Shown in pieces: positions 38,388 to 48,136 of a stretch of DNA of 64,000 nucleotides. The number at the start of each line of letters is the position of its first letter. Position 1 is the stretch's first letter. Below the pieces are notes generated by a model, which had not been told where the DNA came from, searched no databases, and was given only the letters and a program-made list of their open reading frames with translations. Origin of the DNA: Shewanella sp. 1CM18E (GTDB lineage: Bacteria > Pseudomonadota > Gammaproteobacteria > Enterobacterales > Shewanellaceae); contig NZ_JALNTW010000002.1 in NCBI RefSeq assembly GCF_023161665.1, forward strand, positions 62,001 to 126,000. Direction: 5' to 3'. The position numbers and the translations under genes were made by a program.

Positions 38388-38594
38388 TAAATTCTTTGGC
38401 CAGAGATGAGTGCTGAAGATGTCAAGACAATTGAACTGAACAGATTACAGCGAAGTGAAATCACTTCGAAGCGTGTAATAAAGGCTCAAGGCCAACTACA
38501 CGTTTAAGACTTTACTATTGGTGTATCGCACGCCTCGTTTTAGAGCCAATATCGATACCCAATAACCTTATCTCAAACAGAAGGTAATAGTACG

Positions 38595-40877
38595 ATGACC
38601 GAAAAAACTGAACAGTTTGCAGCCGCGTGGGAAGGTTTCACCGCTGGCGATTGGAAAACTGAAGTCAATGTGCGTGACTTTATTCAAGCTAACTACACTC
38701 CTTATGAAGGCGACGAGTCTTTCCTTGCTGGCGCAACTGACGCTACAACCGAACTTTGGGACAAAGTTATGGTTGGTATTAAGGAAGAAAACCGTACTCA
38801 CGCTCCAGTAGATTTTGATACCAAGCGTGTATCAACTATCACTTCTCACGAAGCCGGTTACATCACTAAAGATCTAGAAACTATCGTTGGTCTACAAACA
38901 GAAGCTCCGCTTAAGCGCGCTATGTTGCCAAACGGTGGTATTCGTATGGTTGAAGGTTCTTGCGCTGCATACGGCCGTGAACTAGACGCTGACGTAAAAT
39001 ACGTATACTCAGAATTACGTAAAACACACAACCAAGGTGTGTTTGACATCTACACGCCAGAAATCATGCGTTGTCGTAAGTCTGGCGTATTGACAGGTTT
39101 ACCAGATGCATACGGCCGTGGTCGTATCATTGGTGACTACCGTCGTATCGCGCTATACGGTATCGACTTCCTAATGGCGGACAAGTTCGCACAATTTAGC
39201 TCTCTACAAGCTGATTTCGAAACAGGTGTTGACTTGTCTTACACTATGCAACTTCGTGAAGAAATTGCAGAGCAGCACAAAGCACTAGGTCAAATGAAGA
39301 AGATGGCAGCAAGCTACGGCTTCGACATCTCTCTACCTGCGACTAACGCTCAAGAAGCTATCCAGTGGACTTACTTCGGCTACCTAGCTGCAGTTAAGAG
39401 CCAAAACGGCGCGGCTATGTCTTTAGGTCGTACTTCAAGCTTCCTAGACATCTTCATTGAACGCGACATCAAGAATGGCGTGATCACTGAACAACAAGCT
39501 CAAGAAATGGTTGACCACTTCGTAATGAAGCTACGTATGGTTCGTTTCCTACGTACTCCAGAATACGATGAGTTATTCTCTGGCGACCCAATCTGGGCGA
39601 CTGAGTCTATCGCTGGTATGGGTCTTGACGGTCGTACACTGGTTACTAAGTCTAGCTTCCGTTTCTTACACACTCTATACAACATGGGTCCTAGCCCAGA
39701 GCCGAACATCACGGTTCTATGGTCTGAGCAACTACCGCTAAACTTCAAGAAGTACGCGGCTAAAGTATCTATCGATACTAGCTCAATCCAGTACGAAAAC
39801 GATGACCTAATGCGTCCAGATTTCGAATCTGACGATTACGCTATCGCTTGTTGTGTAAGCCCAATGGTTGTTGGTAAGCACATGCAGTTCTTCGGCGCGC
39901 GTGCAAACCTTGCCAAGACTATGCTTTACGCTATCAACGGTGGTGTTGACGAAAAACTTAACGCTCAAATCGGTCCTAAGTCTGCACCAATCACAGACGA
40001 AGTATTGAACTACGATGACGTTATGGGTCGCTTAGACACTATGATGGACTGGTTAGCTACACAATACGTGTCTGCACTAAACGCTATCCACTTCATGCAC
40101 GACAAGTACTCTTATGAATCTGCTCTAATGGCACTTCATGACAGAGACGTACGTCGTACTATGGCGTGTGGTATCGCAGGTCTTTCTATCACTGCTGACT
40201 CACTAGCTGCGATTAAGTACGCAACTGTTAAGCCAATCCGTGATGAAAACGGCATTGCTGTAGACTTCGACATCGAAGGCGACTATCCAAAGTTCGGTAA
40301 CAACGACCCACGTGTTGATGATATCGCAACTGAATTGGTTGAGCGCTTCATGGCTAAGATCCGTAACATGAAGATGTACCGTAACGCGATCCCAACTCAG
40401 TCTATTCTTACTATTACGTCTAACGTTGTATACGGTAAGAAGACAGGTAACACACCTGACGGTCGTCGCGCTGGCGCACCATTTGCTCCAGGTGCTAACC
40501 CAATGCACGGTCGTGATGAGAAAGGCGCAATCGCATCTTTAACATCAGTTGCTAAGCTACCATTTGCTCATGCACAAGACGGTATCTCTTACACATTTTC
40601 TATCGTACCTAACGCACTAGGTAAAGATGATGATGCACGTAAGGCAAACCTTGCAGCACTTATGGATGGTTACTTCGCTCACAACGAAACTCGTGAAGGT
40701 GGTCAACACTTAAACGTTAACGTTATGAACCGTGAAATGCTTGAAGATGCAGTTATCCACCCAGATATGTATCCACAGCTAACTATCCGTGTTTCTGGTT
40801 ACGCAGTTCGTTTTAACTCGCTAACACCAGAACAACAGCAAGACGTTATTACCCGTACCTTTACTAAAGGTCTGTAA
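38595..40877 (+). CDS. pflB: Formate C-acetyltransferase (pyruvate formate-lyase)
   Basis: This cytoplasmic glycyl-radical enzyme converts pyruvate and CoA into acetyl-CoA and formate under anaerobiosis. The 760-residue length equals E. coli PflB. The active-site pair is Cys419-Cys420 in [10 protein letters not shown] and the radical glycine is Gly735 in [11 protein letters not shown]. The activase gene pflA follows after 64 bp, with a strong hairpin in the gap. Codon use is strongly biased, consistent with high expression. Confidence 0.98.
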   Translation: MTEKTEQFAAAWEGFTAGDWKTEVNVRDFIQANYTPYEGDESFLAGATDATTELWDKVMVGIKEENRTHAPVDFDTKRVSTITSHEAGYITKDLETIVGLQTEAPLKRAMLPNGGIRMVEGSCAAYGRELDADVKYVYSELRKTHNQGVFDIYTPEIMRCRKSGVLTGLPDAYGRGRIIGDYRRIALYGIDFLMADKFAQFSSLQADFETGVDLSYTMQLREEIAEQHKALGQMKKMAASYGFDISLPATNAQEAIQWTYFGYLAAVKSQNGAAMSLGRTSSFLDIFIERDIKNGVITEQQAQEMVDHFVMKLRMVRFLRTPEYDELFSGDPIWATESIAGMGLDGRTLVTKSSFRFLHTLYNMGPSPEPNITVLWSEQLPLNFKKYAAKVSIDTSSIQYENDDLMRPDFESDDYAIACCVSPMVVGKHMQFFGARANLAKTMLYAINGGVDEKLNAQIGPKSAPITDEVLNYDDVMGRLDTMMDWLATQYVSALNAIHFMHDKYSYESALMALHDRDVRRTMACGIAGLSITADSLAAIKYATVKPIRDENGIAVDFDIEGDYPKFGNNDPRVDDIATELVERFMAKIRNMKMYRNAIPTQSILTITSNVVYGKKTGNTPDGRRAGAPFAPGANPMHGRDEKGAIASLTSVAKLPFAHAQDGISYTFSIVPNALGKDDDARKANLAALMDGYFAHNETREGGQHLNVNVMNREMLEDAVIHPDMYPQLTIRVSGYAVRFNSLTPEQQQDVITRTFTKGL

Positions 40878-40898
40878 GTTTTCTTAAGTGTCGATTGA

Positions 40899-40928
40899 GC
40901 TGATGCTAGGCTAAGCCAGCATCAGCTA
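40899..40928 (+). other. Intercistronic stem-loop between pflB and pflA
   Basis: AGCTGATGCT and AGCATCAGCT form a perfect 10-bp stem closed by an inner GGC-TAA-GCC helix with one bulged A. No U tract follows, so it is more likely an mRNA stability or processing element that separates abundant pflB from pflA message than a terminator. Confidence 0.6.
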
Positions 40929-40941
40929 AACAGGAGTTTAA

Positions 40942-41682
40942 ATGGCAGTAATCGGTCGGATTCATTCAATTGAATCTTTTGGAACAGTAGATGGCCCCGG
41001 CATTCGGTTTATCACCTTTATGCAAGGCTGCTTAATGCGCTGCCTATACTGCCATAACCGCGACACTTGGGACTTACACGATGGTAAGGAAATGAAAATC
41101 GATGACTTAATGAGTCAAATCATTAGTTATCGACCTTTTCTTGAAGCCAGTGGCGGTGGTGTGACCGCAAGCGGCGGTGAAGCAATTTTACAAGCTGAGT
41201 TCGTGGCTGAGCTATTCAAAGCCTGTAAAAAAGAAGGTATTCATACCTGTCTTGATACTAACGGTTTTGTTCGCAAACACACACCTATTATCGATGAGTT
41301 ACTCGATAACACAGATTTGGTGATGCTAGATATCAAACAGATTGATGATGCAAAGCATATCGATCTAACCAATGTCAGCAACCAGCGCACGCTACAGTTT
41401 GCAGAATACCTGCACAAGCGTGGGCAAAAAACCTGGATCCGCTATGTGGTCGTTGGTGGCTATACCGACGACATACCATCAGCGCAAGGGTTAGCAGAAT
41501 TTATTAAACCTATGACTAACGTGGAAAAGGTTGAGTTACTCCCTTATCACGAGCTAGGCAAACATAAGTGGGAAGCCATGGGTGAGAAATACGAACTAAA
41601 CAGTATTTCTCCACCAAGCAGAGAGACCATGGAACAGATTAAGAAAGTCTTTACCGATATGGATATTAACGCAGTTTACTAA
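40942..41682 (+). CDS. pflA: Pyruvate formate-lyase-activating enzyme (radical SAM)
   Basis: The 246-residue iron-sulfur enzyme generates the glycyl radical on PflB using SAM and a [4Fe-4S] cluster. The cluster motif CxxxCxxC is Cys30, Cys34 and Cys37 in [11 protein letters not shown]. The ATG has GGAG 8 bases upstream. The stop codon lies in the loop of a 10-bp hairpin. The gene is convergent with yfbV. Confidence 0.97.
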   Translation: MAVIGRIHSIESFGTVDGPGIRFITFMQGCLMRCLYCHNRDTWDLHDGKEMKIDDLMSQIISYRPFLEASGGGVTASGGEAILQAEFVAELFKACKKEGIHTCLDTNGFVRKHTPIIDELLDNTDLVMLDIKQIDDAKHIDLTNVSNQRTLQFAEYLHKRGQKTWIRYVVVGGYTDDIPSAQGLAEFIKPMTNVEKVELLPYHELGKHKWEAMGEKYELNSISPPSRETMEQIKKVFTDMDINAVY

Positions 41683-41690
41683 CTGCGTTA
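41667..41690. other. Stem-loop at the pflA stop codon
   Basis: TAACGCAGTT and AACTGCGTTA pair around TACT, with the TAA stop at 41680-41682 in the loop region. Neither strand has a U tract, so intrinsic termination is doubtful. It lies in the short gap between convergent pflA and yfbV. Confidence 0.5.
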
Positions 41691-41701
41691 GCCGTGAAGC
41701 G

Positions 41702-42145
41702 CTAAAGCTCTTCCCAATAGCTGGCATCTAAACGTTCAAATGCCGCTTTTAAAATTAGCGCCATATCGAAGTAACACGCTTTAGCACCTAGTGGGCGGCA
41801 GTTAACCCCCATTTGGATTAACTTTGCAGATAACTGATTCCCCCAGTCGAGCAAAGATAAAGGTAAAGGGTGGCGAGAACGCCATCCTAACCAAAGTAAG
41901 CCTTGAATGGGCAAGCTAATAAAGAATAACGCGATTGTTATCGCTTGGGGTAAGTAACTCCAGCCATGCAAGTATAACTGACTCGCTGCCGCTAATATGG
42001 CCAACAAGGGCATTAACGGCAGCGCAAGTTTAGTGGCTCGCATGACCCGATACTCAGGAAAATAAAAACTGAGTTGACGAACCATAGGCCAAGTCTTCAT
42101 ATAACGACGACCTTCACCTAAGGTTTTAAGAACTTGAATGCTCAA
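41702..42145 (-). CDS. yfbV: UPF0208 (DUF412) membrane protein YfbV
   Basis: This inner-membrane protein has two hydrophobic segments and the family-typical GEGRRYMKTWPMVRQLSFYFPE N-terminus (two hydrophobic stretches follow). In E. coli yfbV is next to ackA, divergently, as here, and has been linked to Ter macrodomain insulation; that role is not visible in the sequence. The GTG at 42154 has no ribosome site, while a TTG at 42145 has AGG 8 bases upstream, so TTG is preferred (147 residues). Confidence 0.9.
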   Translation of the reverse strand: MSIQVLKTLGEGRRYMKTWPMVRQLSFYFPEYRVMRATKLALPLMPLLAILAAASQLYLHGWSYLPQAITIALFFISLPIQGLLWLGWRSRHPLPLSLLDWGNQLSAKLIQMGVNCRPLGAKACYFDMALILKAAFERLDASYWEEL

Positions 42146-42339
42146 TGATGGCACCTATAAATAATAATTCAGCCTAATTTTAGCATAAACACTCAGTCGC
42201 CCCTAATTCATCGCGCTGGGTATGACACAAATTTTGCTCTTTTAAAGAGCATACTTTACGACTTCGGCTATAGTTGCCATAGAAGTTTTGTTACTGGGTG
42301 GATCAAACGGATCCACTATTTATTGCAAAAGGTTTAAAC

Positions 42340-43536
42340 ATGTCAAACAAACTGGTACTGGTACTTAACTGTGGTAGTTCATCTCTAAAGTTTGCAGTTA
42401 TTGATGCGCTAACTGGCGATGACCAAATTTCAGGTCTAGCTGAGTGTTTTGGTCTTGAAGATTCAAGAATCAAATGGAAAGTTAACGGCCAGAAAAGTGA
42501 AGCTAGCCTAGGTGCGTTCACTGCTCACAGAGAAGCTGTTGAATACATTGTTAACGACATTCTAGGTGCTCACCCAGAAATCGCTGCTGAGATCCAAGCA
42601 ATTGGTCACCGTGTTGTACACGGCGGTGAGAAATTCACTCGCTCAGTAATCATTGACGAAACAGTTATCCAAGGTATTGAAGACTGTGCAACTTTAGCAC
42701 CACTTCACAACCCTGCTCACCTAATCGGTATTCGTGCAGCGCAAGCGTCTTTCCCAGCACTTCCACAAGTAGCTGTATTTGACACTGCGTTCCACCAAAC
42801 TATGCCTGAAAAAGCGTACATTTACGCGCTTCCATACAAGCTATACCGCGAAAACGCTATCCGTCGTTACGGCATGCACGGTACTAGCCACCTATTCATC
42901 AGCCGCGAAGCTGCTGCTGCACTAGGTAAAGACGAAGCTGACACAAACATCATTTGTGCTCACTTAGGTAACGGCGCATCTGTAACTGCTATTAAAGGCG
43001 GTAAGAGTGTTGATACTTCTATGGGTCTGACTCCACTAGAAGGTTTGGTAATGGGTACACGTTGTGGTGACCTAGACCCTTCAGTTATCTTCCACCTAGT
43101 TAACCGTTTAGGTTACACACTAGACGAAGTTGAATCAGTACTTAACAAGCAAAGTGGTCTGCTAGGTATTTCTGAACTAACTAACGATTGCCGTGGCATC
43201 GAAGAAGGTTTCGAGCAAGGTCACAAAGGCGCGACACTAGCACTAGAAATCTTCTGCTACCGTCTAGCTAAGTACATCGCTTCTTACACTGTGCCACTAG
43301 AGCGTCTTGACGCAGTAGTGTTCACAGGTGGTATCGGTGAGAACTCTGACCTAATCCGTGAGAAAGTACTTAACTCTCTAGCTATCTTCAACTTCAACGT
43401 TGATAAAGAGCGTAATGCTGCTGCTCGTTTCGGTAACGGCGGTAAGATCACGACTGATGAAGGTACTGTTGCTATGGTTATCCCAACTAACGAAGAGTGG
43501 GTTATTGCGCAAGACGCAATCGAACTAATCAAGTAA
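42340..43536 (+). CDS. ackA: Acetate kinase
   Basis: AckA converts acetyl phosphate and ADP into acetate and ATP in the cytoplasm, the energy-yielding step of the Pta-AckA route. It has 398 residues from the ATG at 42340, which has AAAGG 7 bases upstream; an in-frame ATG at 42298 would add 14 unsupported residues. Signatures [13 protein letters not shown] near the N-terminus and [10 protein letters not shown] in the middle are intact. pta follows after 104 bp containing two hairpins. yfbV is divergent. Confidence 0.98.
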   Translation: MSNKLVLVLNCGSSSLKFAVIDALTGDDQISGLAECFGLEDSRIKWKVNGQKSEASLGAFTAHREAVEYIVNDILGAHPEIAAEIQAIGHRVVHGGEKFTRSVIIDETVIQGIEDCATLAPLHNPAHLIGIRAAQASFPALPQVAVFDTAFHQTMPEKAYIYALPYKLYRENAIRRYGMHGTSHLFISREAAAALGKDEADTNIICAHLGNGASVTAIKGGKSVDTSMGLTPLEGLVMGTRCGDLDPSVIFHLVNRLGYTLDEVESVLNKQSGLLGISELTNDCRGIEEGFEQGHKGATLALEIFCYRLAKYIASYTVPLERLDAVVFTGGIGENSDLIREKVLNSLAIFNFNVDKERNAAARFGNGGKITTDEGTVAMVIPTNEEWVIAQDAIELIK

Positions 43537-43552
43537 CTAAGTAAACCCTTTC

Positions 43553-43617
43553 AGCAGCTAATACTTTGTATTAGCTGCTATTAGCGCAAGTTAGTTTTCA
43601 GTCATACTTTGTATGAC
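43553..43617 (+). other. Two tandem hairpins between ackA and pta
   Basis: The first has a perfect 12-bp stem (43553-43564 with 43568-43579) and the second a perfect 7-bp stem (43601-43607 with 43611-43617). Both have the same apex, ATAC-TTT-GTAT. No U tract follows either. Confidence 0.7.
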
Positions 43618-43640
43618 ATTTTCAGTTTCAAGAGGTCATT

Positions 43641-45788
43641 ATGTCTCGTAACATTATGCTCATTCCAGTTGGTACAGGAGTTGGTTTAACTTCGATCAGC
43701 CTAGGTATGGTGCGTGCACTAGAACGCCACGGCGTTAAAGTTCGCTTTTTCAAACCAATCGCTCAGCAACGTCCAAACGATACCGGTCCAGAGCGCTCAA
43801 CGACAATTTTGAGCAAGTCTCCAACCGTGAATCCGCTTGAGCCATTCGAGATGGAACATGCAGAAAAGCTAATCCGTGCAGACCAAACTGACGTATTAAT
43901 GGAGCAAATTATTGCTCGCGCAACAGAATGTGCTGATGATACTGAAACTTTGATCGTTGAAGGTTTGGTGCAAACTCGTAACCATCCTTTCTCTAGCGAT
44001 GTTAACCATGCAATCGCCAAAGCGCTTGATGCAGACATTATTTTTGTTGCTACACCAGGTAACGAAAGCCCTACAGCGCTAATGAACCGTCTAGAGATCT
44101 CTCATAATTCTTGGGGTGGTTCTGACAACAAGCGTCTAATTGGTGCCATTATCAACAAAATTGGTGCGCCAGTTGATGACGAAGGTCGCGCACGCCCTGA
44201 CCTATCAGAAGTATTTGACCATGACGAAATGCCGCGTCCAGACGCAGCGAGCATGTTCCAACTTCCAGGTAAGAGCCCACTACGTATTTTAGGTAGCGTA
44301 CCTTACAATCTAGACCTAGTTGCACCACGTGCATCAGATCTAGCTAAGCACTTAAGTGCAAAAATTATTAACGCTGGCGAGATGAATACTCGTCGTATGC
44401 GTAAAGTAACATTCTGTGCGCGCAGCATCCCAAATATGGTTACCCATATTAAAACTGACTCACTACTAGTGACTTCAGGCGATCGCTCAGACGTTATCGT
44501 ATCTGCATGTTTAGCTTCTATGAACGGCGTAAAAGTTGGCGCCTTGTTGCTAACTGGCGGCTACGAGCCAGAGCCACAAATCATGGAGCTTTGTGAACAA
44601 GCTTTCGAAACTGGCCTACCAGTATTCCTAATCGATACTAACACTTGGCAGACAGCGCTAAACATCCAGCGTTTTGACCACGAAGTGCCTGTAGATGACG
44701 CTGTACGTATTGAACAAGTTCAAGAATACGTTGCAAGCCATATCGACCAAAACTGGGTTGAGAGCATCACTAAGAATTCTCCACGTGAACACCGTCTATC
44801 GCCACCAGCATTCCGTTACAAGCTAACTGAACTTGCTCGTGCTGCACGTAAGACAGTTGTACTACCTGAAGGTGATGAGCCAAGAACAATCGAAGCAGCA
44901 GCAATTTGTGCTGAACGTGGTATCGCTCGTTGTGTGCTTTTAGGTAACCGCGAAGAGATCGAACGTATTGCTAGCCAACAAGGCGTTGTATTAGGTGACG
45001 GCGTAGAAATCGTTGATCCAGAAGCATCACGCAGCCGTTATGTTGAAGCTATGCTTGAACTACGTCGCGGTAAAGGCCTAACTGAAGTTGTTGCTAAAGA
45101 GCAATTAGAAGACAACATGGTACTAGGTACTATGATGCTTGCTCAAGGTGAAGTTGACGGTATCGTATCTGGCGCGGTAAACACCACAGCTAACACTATT
45201 CGTCCACCACTACAGTTAATCAAAACTGCACCAGGCTCTAGCCTAGTATCGTCTATCTTCTTCATGCTTATGCCTGATCAAGTATACATCTACGGTGACT
45301 GTGCGATTAACCCAGATCCAAATGCAGAGCAGTTAGCAGATATCGCAATCCAATCAGCAGAATCTGCAATTGCATTCGGTATTGAGCCACGCGTTGCAAT
45401 GATCAGTTACTCTACTGGTAGTTCAGGTACTGGTTCTGATGTTGATAAAGTACGTGAAGCAACTCGTATCGCTAAAGAGAAACGTCCAGATCTAATGATC
45501 GACGGTCCTCTACAGTATGATGCAGCGGTAATGCCAAACGTAGCACGCTCTAAAGCACCTAACAGCCCTGTTGCTGGTCAAGCAACTGTATTCGTATTCC
45601 CAGATCTAAACACAGGTAATACAACGTACAAAGCGGTACAACGTAGTGCTGACTTGATCTCTATTGGCCCAATGCTGCAAGGTATGCGTAAGCCAGTAAA
45701 CGATCTATCACGTGGTGCCCTAGTTGACGATATCGTTTACACCATCGCGCTAACAGCGATTCAAGCGGCTCAAAACGAACAAGCATAA
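43641..45788 (+). CDS. pta: Phosphate acetyltransferase
   Basis: Pta converts acetyl-CoA and phosphate into acetyl phosphate. The 715-residue long form has an N-terminal P-loop-like regulatory domain ([18 protein letters not shown]), a central DRTGG domain and a C-terminal PTA_PTB catalytic domain (about 390-715, [14 protein letters not shown]). Enteric Pta of this length is allosterically regulated. It follows ackA, and the pair completes formate/acetate formation with pflBA upstream. AGAGG is 6 bases before the ATG. Confidence 0.97.
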   Translation: MSRNIMLIPVGTGVGLTSISLGMVRALERHGVKVRFFKPIAQQRPNDTGPERSTTILSKSPTVNPLEPFEMEHAEKLIRADQTDVLMEQIIARATECADDTETLIVEGLVQTRNHPFSSDVNHAIAKALDADIIFVATPGNESPTALMNRLEISHNSWGGSDNKRLIGAIINKIGAPVDDEGRARPDLSEVFDHDEMPRPDAASMFQLPGKSPLRILGSVPYNLDLVAPRASDLAKHLSAKIINAGEMNTRRMRKVTFCARSIPNMVTHIKTDSLLVTSGDRSDVIVSACLASMNGVKVGALLLTGGYEPEPQIMELCEQAFETGLPVFLIDTNTWQTALNIQRFDHEVPVDDAVRIEQVQEYVASHIDQNWVESITKNSPREHRLSPPAFRYKLTELARAARKTVVLPEGDEPRTIEAAAICAERGIARCVLLGNREEIERIASQQGVVLGDGVEIVDPEASRSRYVEAMLELRRGKGLTEVVAKEQLEDNMVLGTMMLAQGEVDGIVSGAVNTTANTIRPPLQLIKTAPGSSLVSSIFFMLMPDQVYIYGDCAINPDPNAEQLADIAIQSAESAIAFGIEPRVAMISYSTGSSGTGSDVDKVREATRIAKEKRPDLMIDGPLQYDAAVMPNVARSKAPNSPVAGQATVFVFPDLNTGNTTYKAVQRSADLISIGPMLQGMRKPVNDLSRGALVDDIVYTIALTAIQAAQNEQA

Positions 45789-45817
45789 TTTGTGCAGTTT
45801 GTTTTAACCACTTAATG

Positions 45818-45846
45818 AAAAAGCCTGCATTTGCAGGCTTTTTGCT
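45818..45846. terminator. pta terminator
   Basis: AAAAAGCCTGC, loop ATTT, GCAGGCTTTTTGCTTTT, 30 bp after pta. The left A tract also permits leftward use for the convergent monooxygenase gene. Confidence 0.9.
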
Positions 45847-45879
45847 TTTAAATCTGTTTATAAACATTAATCGGCAGGA

Positions 45880-46230
45880 TTATTTGTAAATCGGACTATC
45901 GTAATGGTGCCCTTCATCACTGTAAGCGGTAACGATTGCATCCTCCACTAAGCCTGTTTCAGCTTGCACTTGAGTTTCAAAAAAGTTTTTAATTTGCTGA
46001 CGGTTGCCGTGAGCAGCCCAGGCTTCAGCATTTTGCCAGATCTCATTAAACACAATAGGATACTCATTACGTGTCGCACTCGGATGATCAATCTGGCGTG
46101 TTAGCATATATTGAATACAGCCCTCTTCTCGATATGAATCTGGCTCTAACGCTTTCAATACCTCAAATAATTCTTGTTCTTTCCCTGCTTTTGGCTTGAA
46201 TTGAGCTAAAACATACACCCGACTAGACAT
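45880..46230 (-). CDS. Antibiotic biosynthesis monooxygenase (ABM/YgiN-like) domain protein
   Basis: This small ferredoxin-like-fold protein has 116 residues, similar in layout to quinol monooxygenase-like ABM domains (VYVLAQFKPKAGKEQELFEVLKAL, then FNEIWQNAEAWAAH). Members act as quinol monooxygenases, haem-degrading enzymes or simple dimeric binding proteins, so no reaction is assigned. The start is set at the ATG at 46230, which has AAGGAA 7 bases upstream; an in-frame ATG at 46254 is poorly supported. Confidence 0.82.
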   Translation of the reverse strand: MSSRVYVLAQFKPKAGKEQELFEVLKALEPDSYREEGCIQYMLTRQIDHPSATRNEYPIVFNEIWQNAEAWAAHGNRQQIKNFFETQVQAETGLVEDAIVTAYSDEGHHYDSPIYK

Positions 46231-46770
46231 ACTAACTTCCTTATATTTATACACTTCAGCCGATAATAGATGACTTTATTGATAAAAAACAACCTATACA
46301 CCAAACAGGTTTAAGCTCCATTTACCACTGCAATAATCAGTGTATTAGTAACAATCTAGCCAGTTAGGGTTCTAAACAGTGATTATGGTGAGAGCAGGTC
46401 CACTTTATGTATTGCGTAAGTTTTAGGAGTTTGCTTATTGAAGTAACCAATTAAATCGATCGAAGGATCGCTGCTTTGGCTAAGTAAACGTTATTTAATG
46501 GGGAGAATAGACAAGAAAATTTAGGCGAAACAAAGATGAGTCAAAAAATAACCAGCCATTTTAACTCTTAATAATTAGCGACTTATGTATGTTAAAAATA
46601 GTATTCAACATGCTTATCCACAGATTCTGTGGATAACCTTTATAAGTCATTCATACAGATATGCCTCAGATCCTTTGCTAGGTCAAGCTTTAGATAAGAT
46701 CTAAGGCTTATTTTGTTGCGTTAACCACTGATAATGGTGATACTGCAACAAACTCCTAATCAATTAGAAT
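46231..46770. other. Intergenic region with palindromic DnaA boxes
   Basis: No ORF is convincing. The notable element is the palindromic DnaA-box pair at 46614-46636, and several GATC sites lie around it (near 46457, 46469, 46673 and 46698). The lipoprotein promoter must lie near the right end. Confidence 0.6.
46614..46636. promoter_or_regulatory. Pair of perfect DnaA boxes in a 23-bp palindrome
   Basis: TTATCCACA (46614-46622) and TGTGGATAA (46628-46636), both perfect consensus boxes, face each other across five bases, and the whole unit is an 11+1+11 palindrome. This could bind DnaA as a paired site (control, titration or reactivation), or act on the neighbouring genes. No gene of replication is adjacent. 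Confidence 0.7.
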
Positions 46771-47235
46771 ATGATTAAACGCATCCTAGTTAGCATTATT
46801 ATCTTAGGACTCACAGCTTGCAGCCCCTCAGAGCAAGTTGACGATGATGCATCAATATCGGCTAAACCTTCCCTTCGTTCACCAGAGTTAACCTCTTTAG
46901 GCTTCTTAGAAGCCGTTTATAATGAAAGAAGCGTCAATAAGGCAAAATTATTTGTTAACGAACCCCTTCAAGAAATTTTAAGCCATTACTATATTGCAGC
47001 CTCAGTCCAGCGTAATATGCTTAACCTTTCAATGACAGATGTTGAATTGGAAGTTGATGAAGTCGATATCGACTTCTTTCGTAAATTTACCGATGACGTT
47101 ACCGTTATAGTTAAGATTAAAGGTTTACGAAATGGCCAACACTGGGTCGATGACCGCACCTTAAGGCTGAACAAATACAAGGGAAATTGGATTATTGTCG
47201 AGATTGTGCCTGAAAAGCGCCAAGTAAATGGATAG
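46771..47235 (+). CDS. Small lipoprotein of unknown function
   Basis: A lipoprotein signal peptide (MIKRILVSIIILGLTACSPS, lipobox LTAC, Cys17) is followed by a 137-residue mature part with a predicted alpha/beta domain (LGFLEAVYNERSVNKAKLFV, then VTVIVKIKG and NWIIVEIVPEK), which looks like a SnoaL/NTF2-like or DUF4878-like fold. No function is assigned. It is convergent with the small acidic ORF and precedes two penta-nucleotide tracts and a bidirectional terminator. Confidence 0.75.
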   Translation: MIKRILVSIIILGLTACSPSEQVDDDASISAKPSLRSPELTSLGFLEAVYNERSVNKAKLFVNEPLQEILSHYYIAASVQRNMLNLSMTDVELEVDEVDIDFFRKFTDDVTVIVKIKGLRNGQHWVDDRTLRLNKYKGNWIIVEIVPEKRQVNG

Positions 47236-47239
47236 TTTG

Positions 47240-47269
47240 TCTAGTCTAGTCTAGCCTTGCCTTGCCTTG
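47240..47269. repeat. Two pentanucleotide microsatellites
   Basis: TCTAG three times (47240-47254) is followed directly by CCTTG three times (47255-47269). They start just after the lipoprotein stop (47235) and lie outside coding sequence. Copy number could vary by slippage. Confidence 0.9.
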
Positions 47270-47332
47270 CCCTAACTAAATACGTTAGTTAGCAGACCTA
47301 CATTCTTTATTATTGATAGGTTTTCCAAACAA

Positions 47333-47360
47333 AAAATAGCAACCCTTGGGTTGCTATTTT
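47333..47360. terminator. Bidirectional terminator, lipoprotein/small acidic ORF
   Basis: AAAATAGCAACCC, two-base centre, GGGTTGCTATTTT, with A and T tracts on both sides. It lies between the lipoprotein gene and the convergent 32-codon ORF. Confidence 0.9.
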
Positions 47361-47400
47361 GTCTTTTAACTCAACATCATTGAGCTATTAGCGATTTTCC

Positions 47401-47499
47401 TTAATCTAAAAACGCTTCTTCATCCATTTCAACTGGTAGAGACTCTAACATCTCATCTTGTAGTTGATAATATGCGCCTTCATATTCCTGAATTTCCAT
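47401..47499 (-). CDS. Small acidic protein, 32 residues
   Basis: The leftward frame starts MEIQEYEGAYYQLQDEML and ends VEMDEEAFLD before TAA. GGAG is 5 bases before the ATG (CCGGAGTCGTTATGG), and a strong bidirectional terminator lies 40 bp after the stop. The protein has 10 Glu/Asp in 32 residues and three Tyr, no hydrophobic segment and no known family. Too short for ordinary ORF callers, yet start, ribosome site and terminator agree. I do not recognise it. Confidence 0.65.
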   Translation of the reverse strand: MEIQEYEGAYYQLQDEMLESLPVEMDEEAFLD

Positions 47500-48136
47500 A
47501 ACGACTCCGGATCTTTGATTAAGGTGTAGGGTACAAAGGCATGCCATCGATATCGTGACATTTAGCCTTTTTTAAAAACATGCCAACTATGCATCGTTCT
47601 TACTGACGAGTATAACAGCCAAAGCCACCGACTTACAGAAAACTTTCAGAATAAATACACCAAAAACGCAAAAAGAGTCACAAAACCAACTAAAACCCCA
47701 TAAAACCGTTTTAAAAACTGAAAGACTTTCACTTTCTAATTCGGTTTAGCACTTAAAAAACATCTTTTAGCGCCCAATAAATATACAACTCCTATCTCAA
47801 ACAGATAAATTCCCCACGTCTACATGGATAGGCTCGTTATCCAAATCTATAGATCTAAACACTAACCCCAAATCTCTAAACTCAAACCTCTGAACTCAAG
47901 CTTATGCTGCTAAGGAACTAAGCCGAATTGCCTAAAGCTAGCTACCATGCTCTAGCTGCCAGAGCATAATCTCGAAACTTATACCAATTAGTTAAATGAT
48001 ATAAACCAAGGTATCTATATCTGGTGTTCTAAACACTGTTAATAAACTCTTGATCGCAATAACTTATTTTCACCAATAAAAAAGGCCAAACATAAAGTTT
48101 GGCCTAGTCAATTTAACGGTTAACCCACAACAAACA
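47500..48136. other. Intergenic region upstream of the 32-codon ORF
   Basis: No ORF is convincing. A 7-bp inverted repeat ATGCTCT-N7-AGAGCAT lies at 47947-47967. Near-direct repeats CTCTAAACTCAA and CTCTGAACTCAA lie at about 47870-47900. The terminator of the methyltransferase gene is at 48078-48105. Confidence 0.55.
48078..48105 (-). terminator. Terminator of the methyltransferase gene
   Basis: AGGCCAAAC, loop ATAAA, GTTTGGCCT; the A tract to the left gives TTTTTT for the leftward transcript, 32 bp past the methyltransferase stop. Confidence 0.85.

Larger units (their letters stand above)
36399..38594. other. 2.2 kb region without a convincing gene between focA and pflB
   Basis: Both ends carry regulatory features: a 14-bp palindrome (36532-36545) and a PdhR-type site (36555-36573) on the focA side; an FNR-like site, a TATAAT and a second PdhR-type site at 38323-38387 on the pflB side. 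The interior, about 36.7-38.3 kb, has scattered stops in all frames and no strong ORF; the best is a weak leftward frame at 36748-36987. No repeat, tRNA or insertion sequence was recognised. It may be an eroded gene or contain RNA. Confidence 0.6.
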
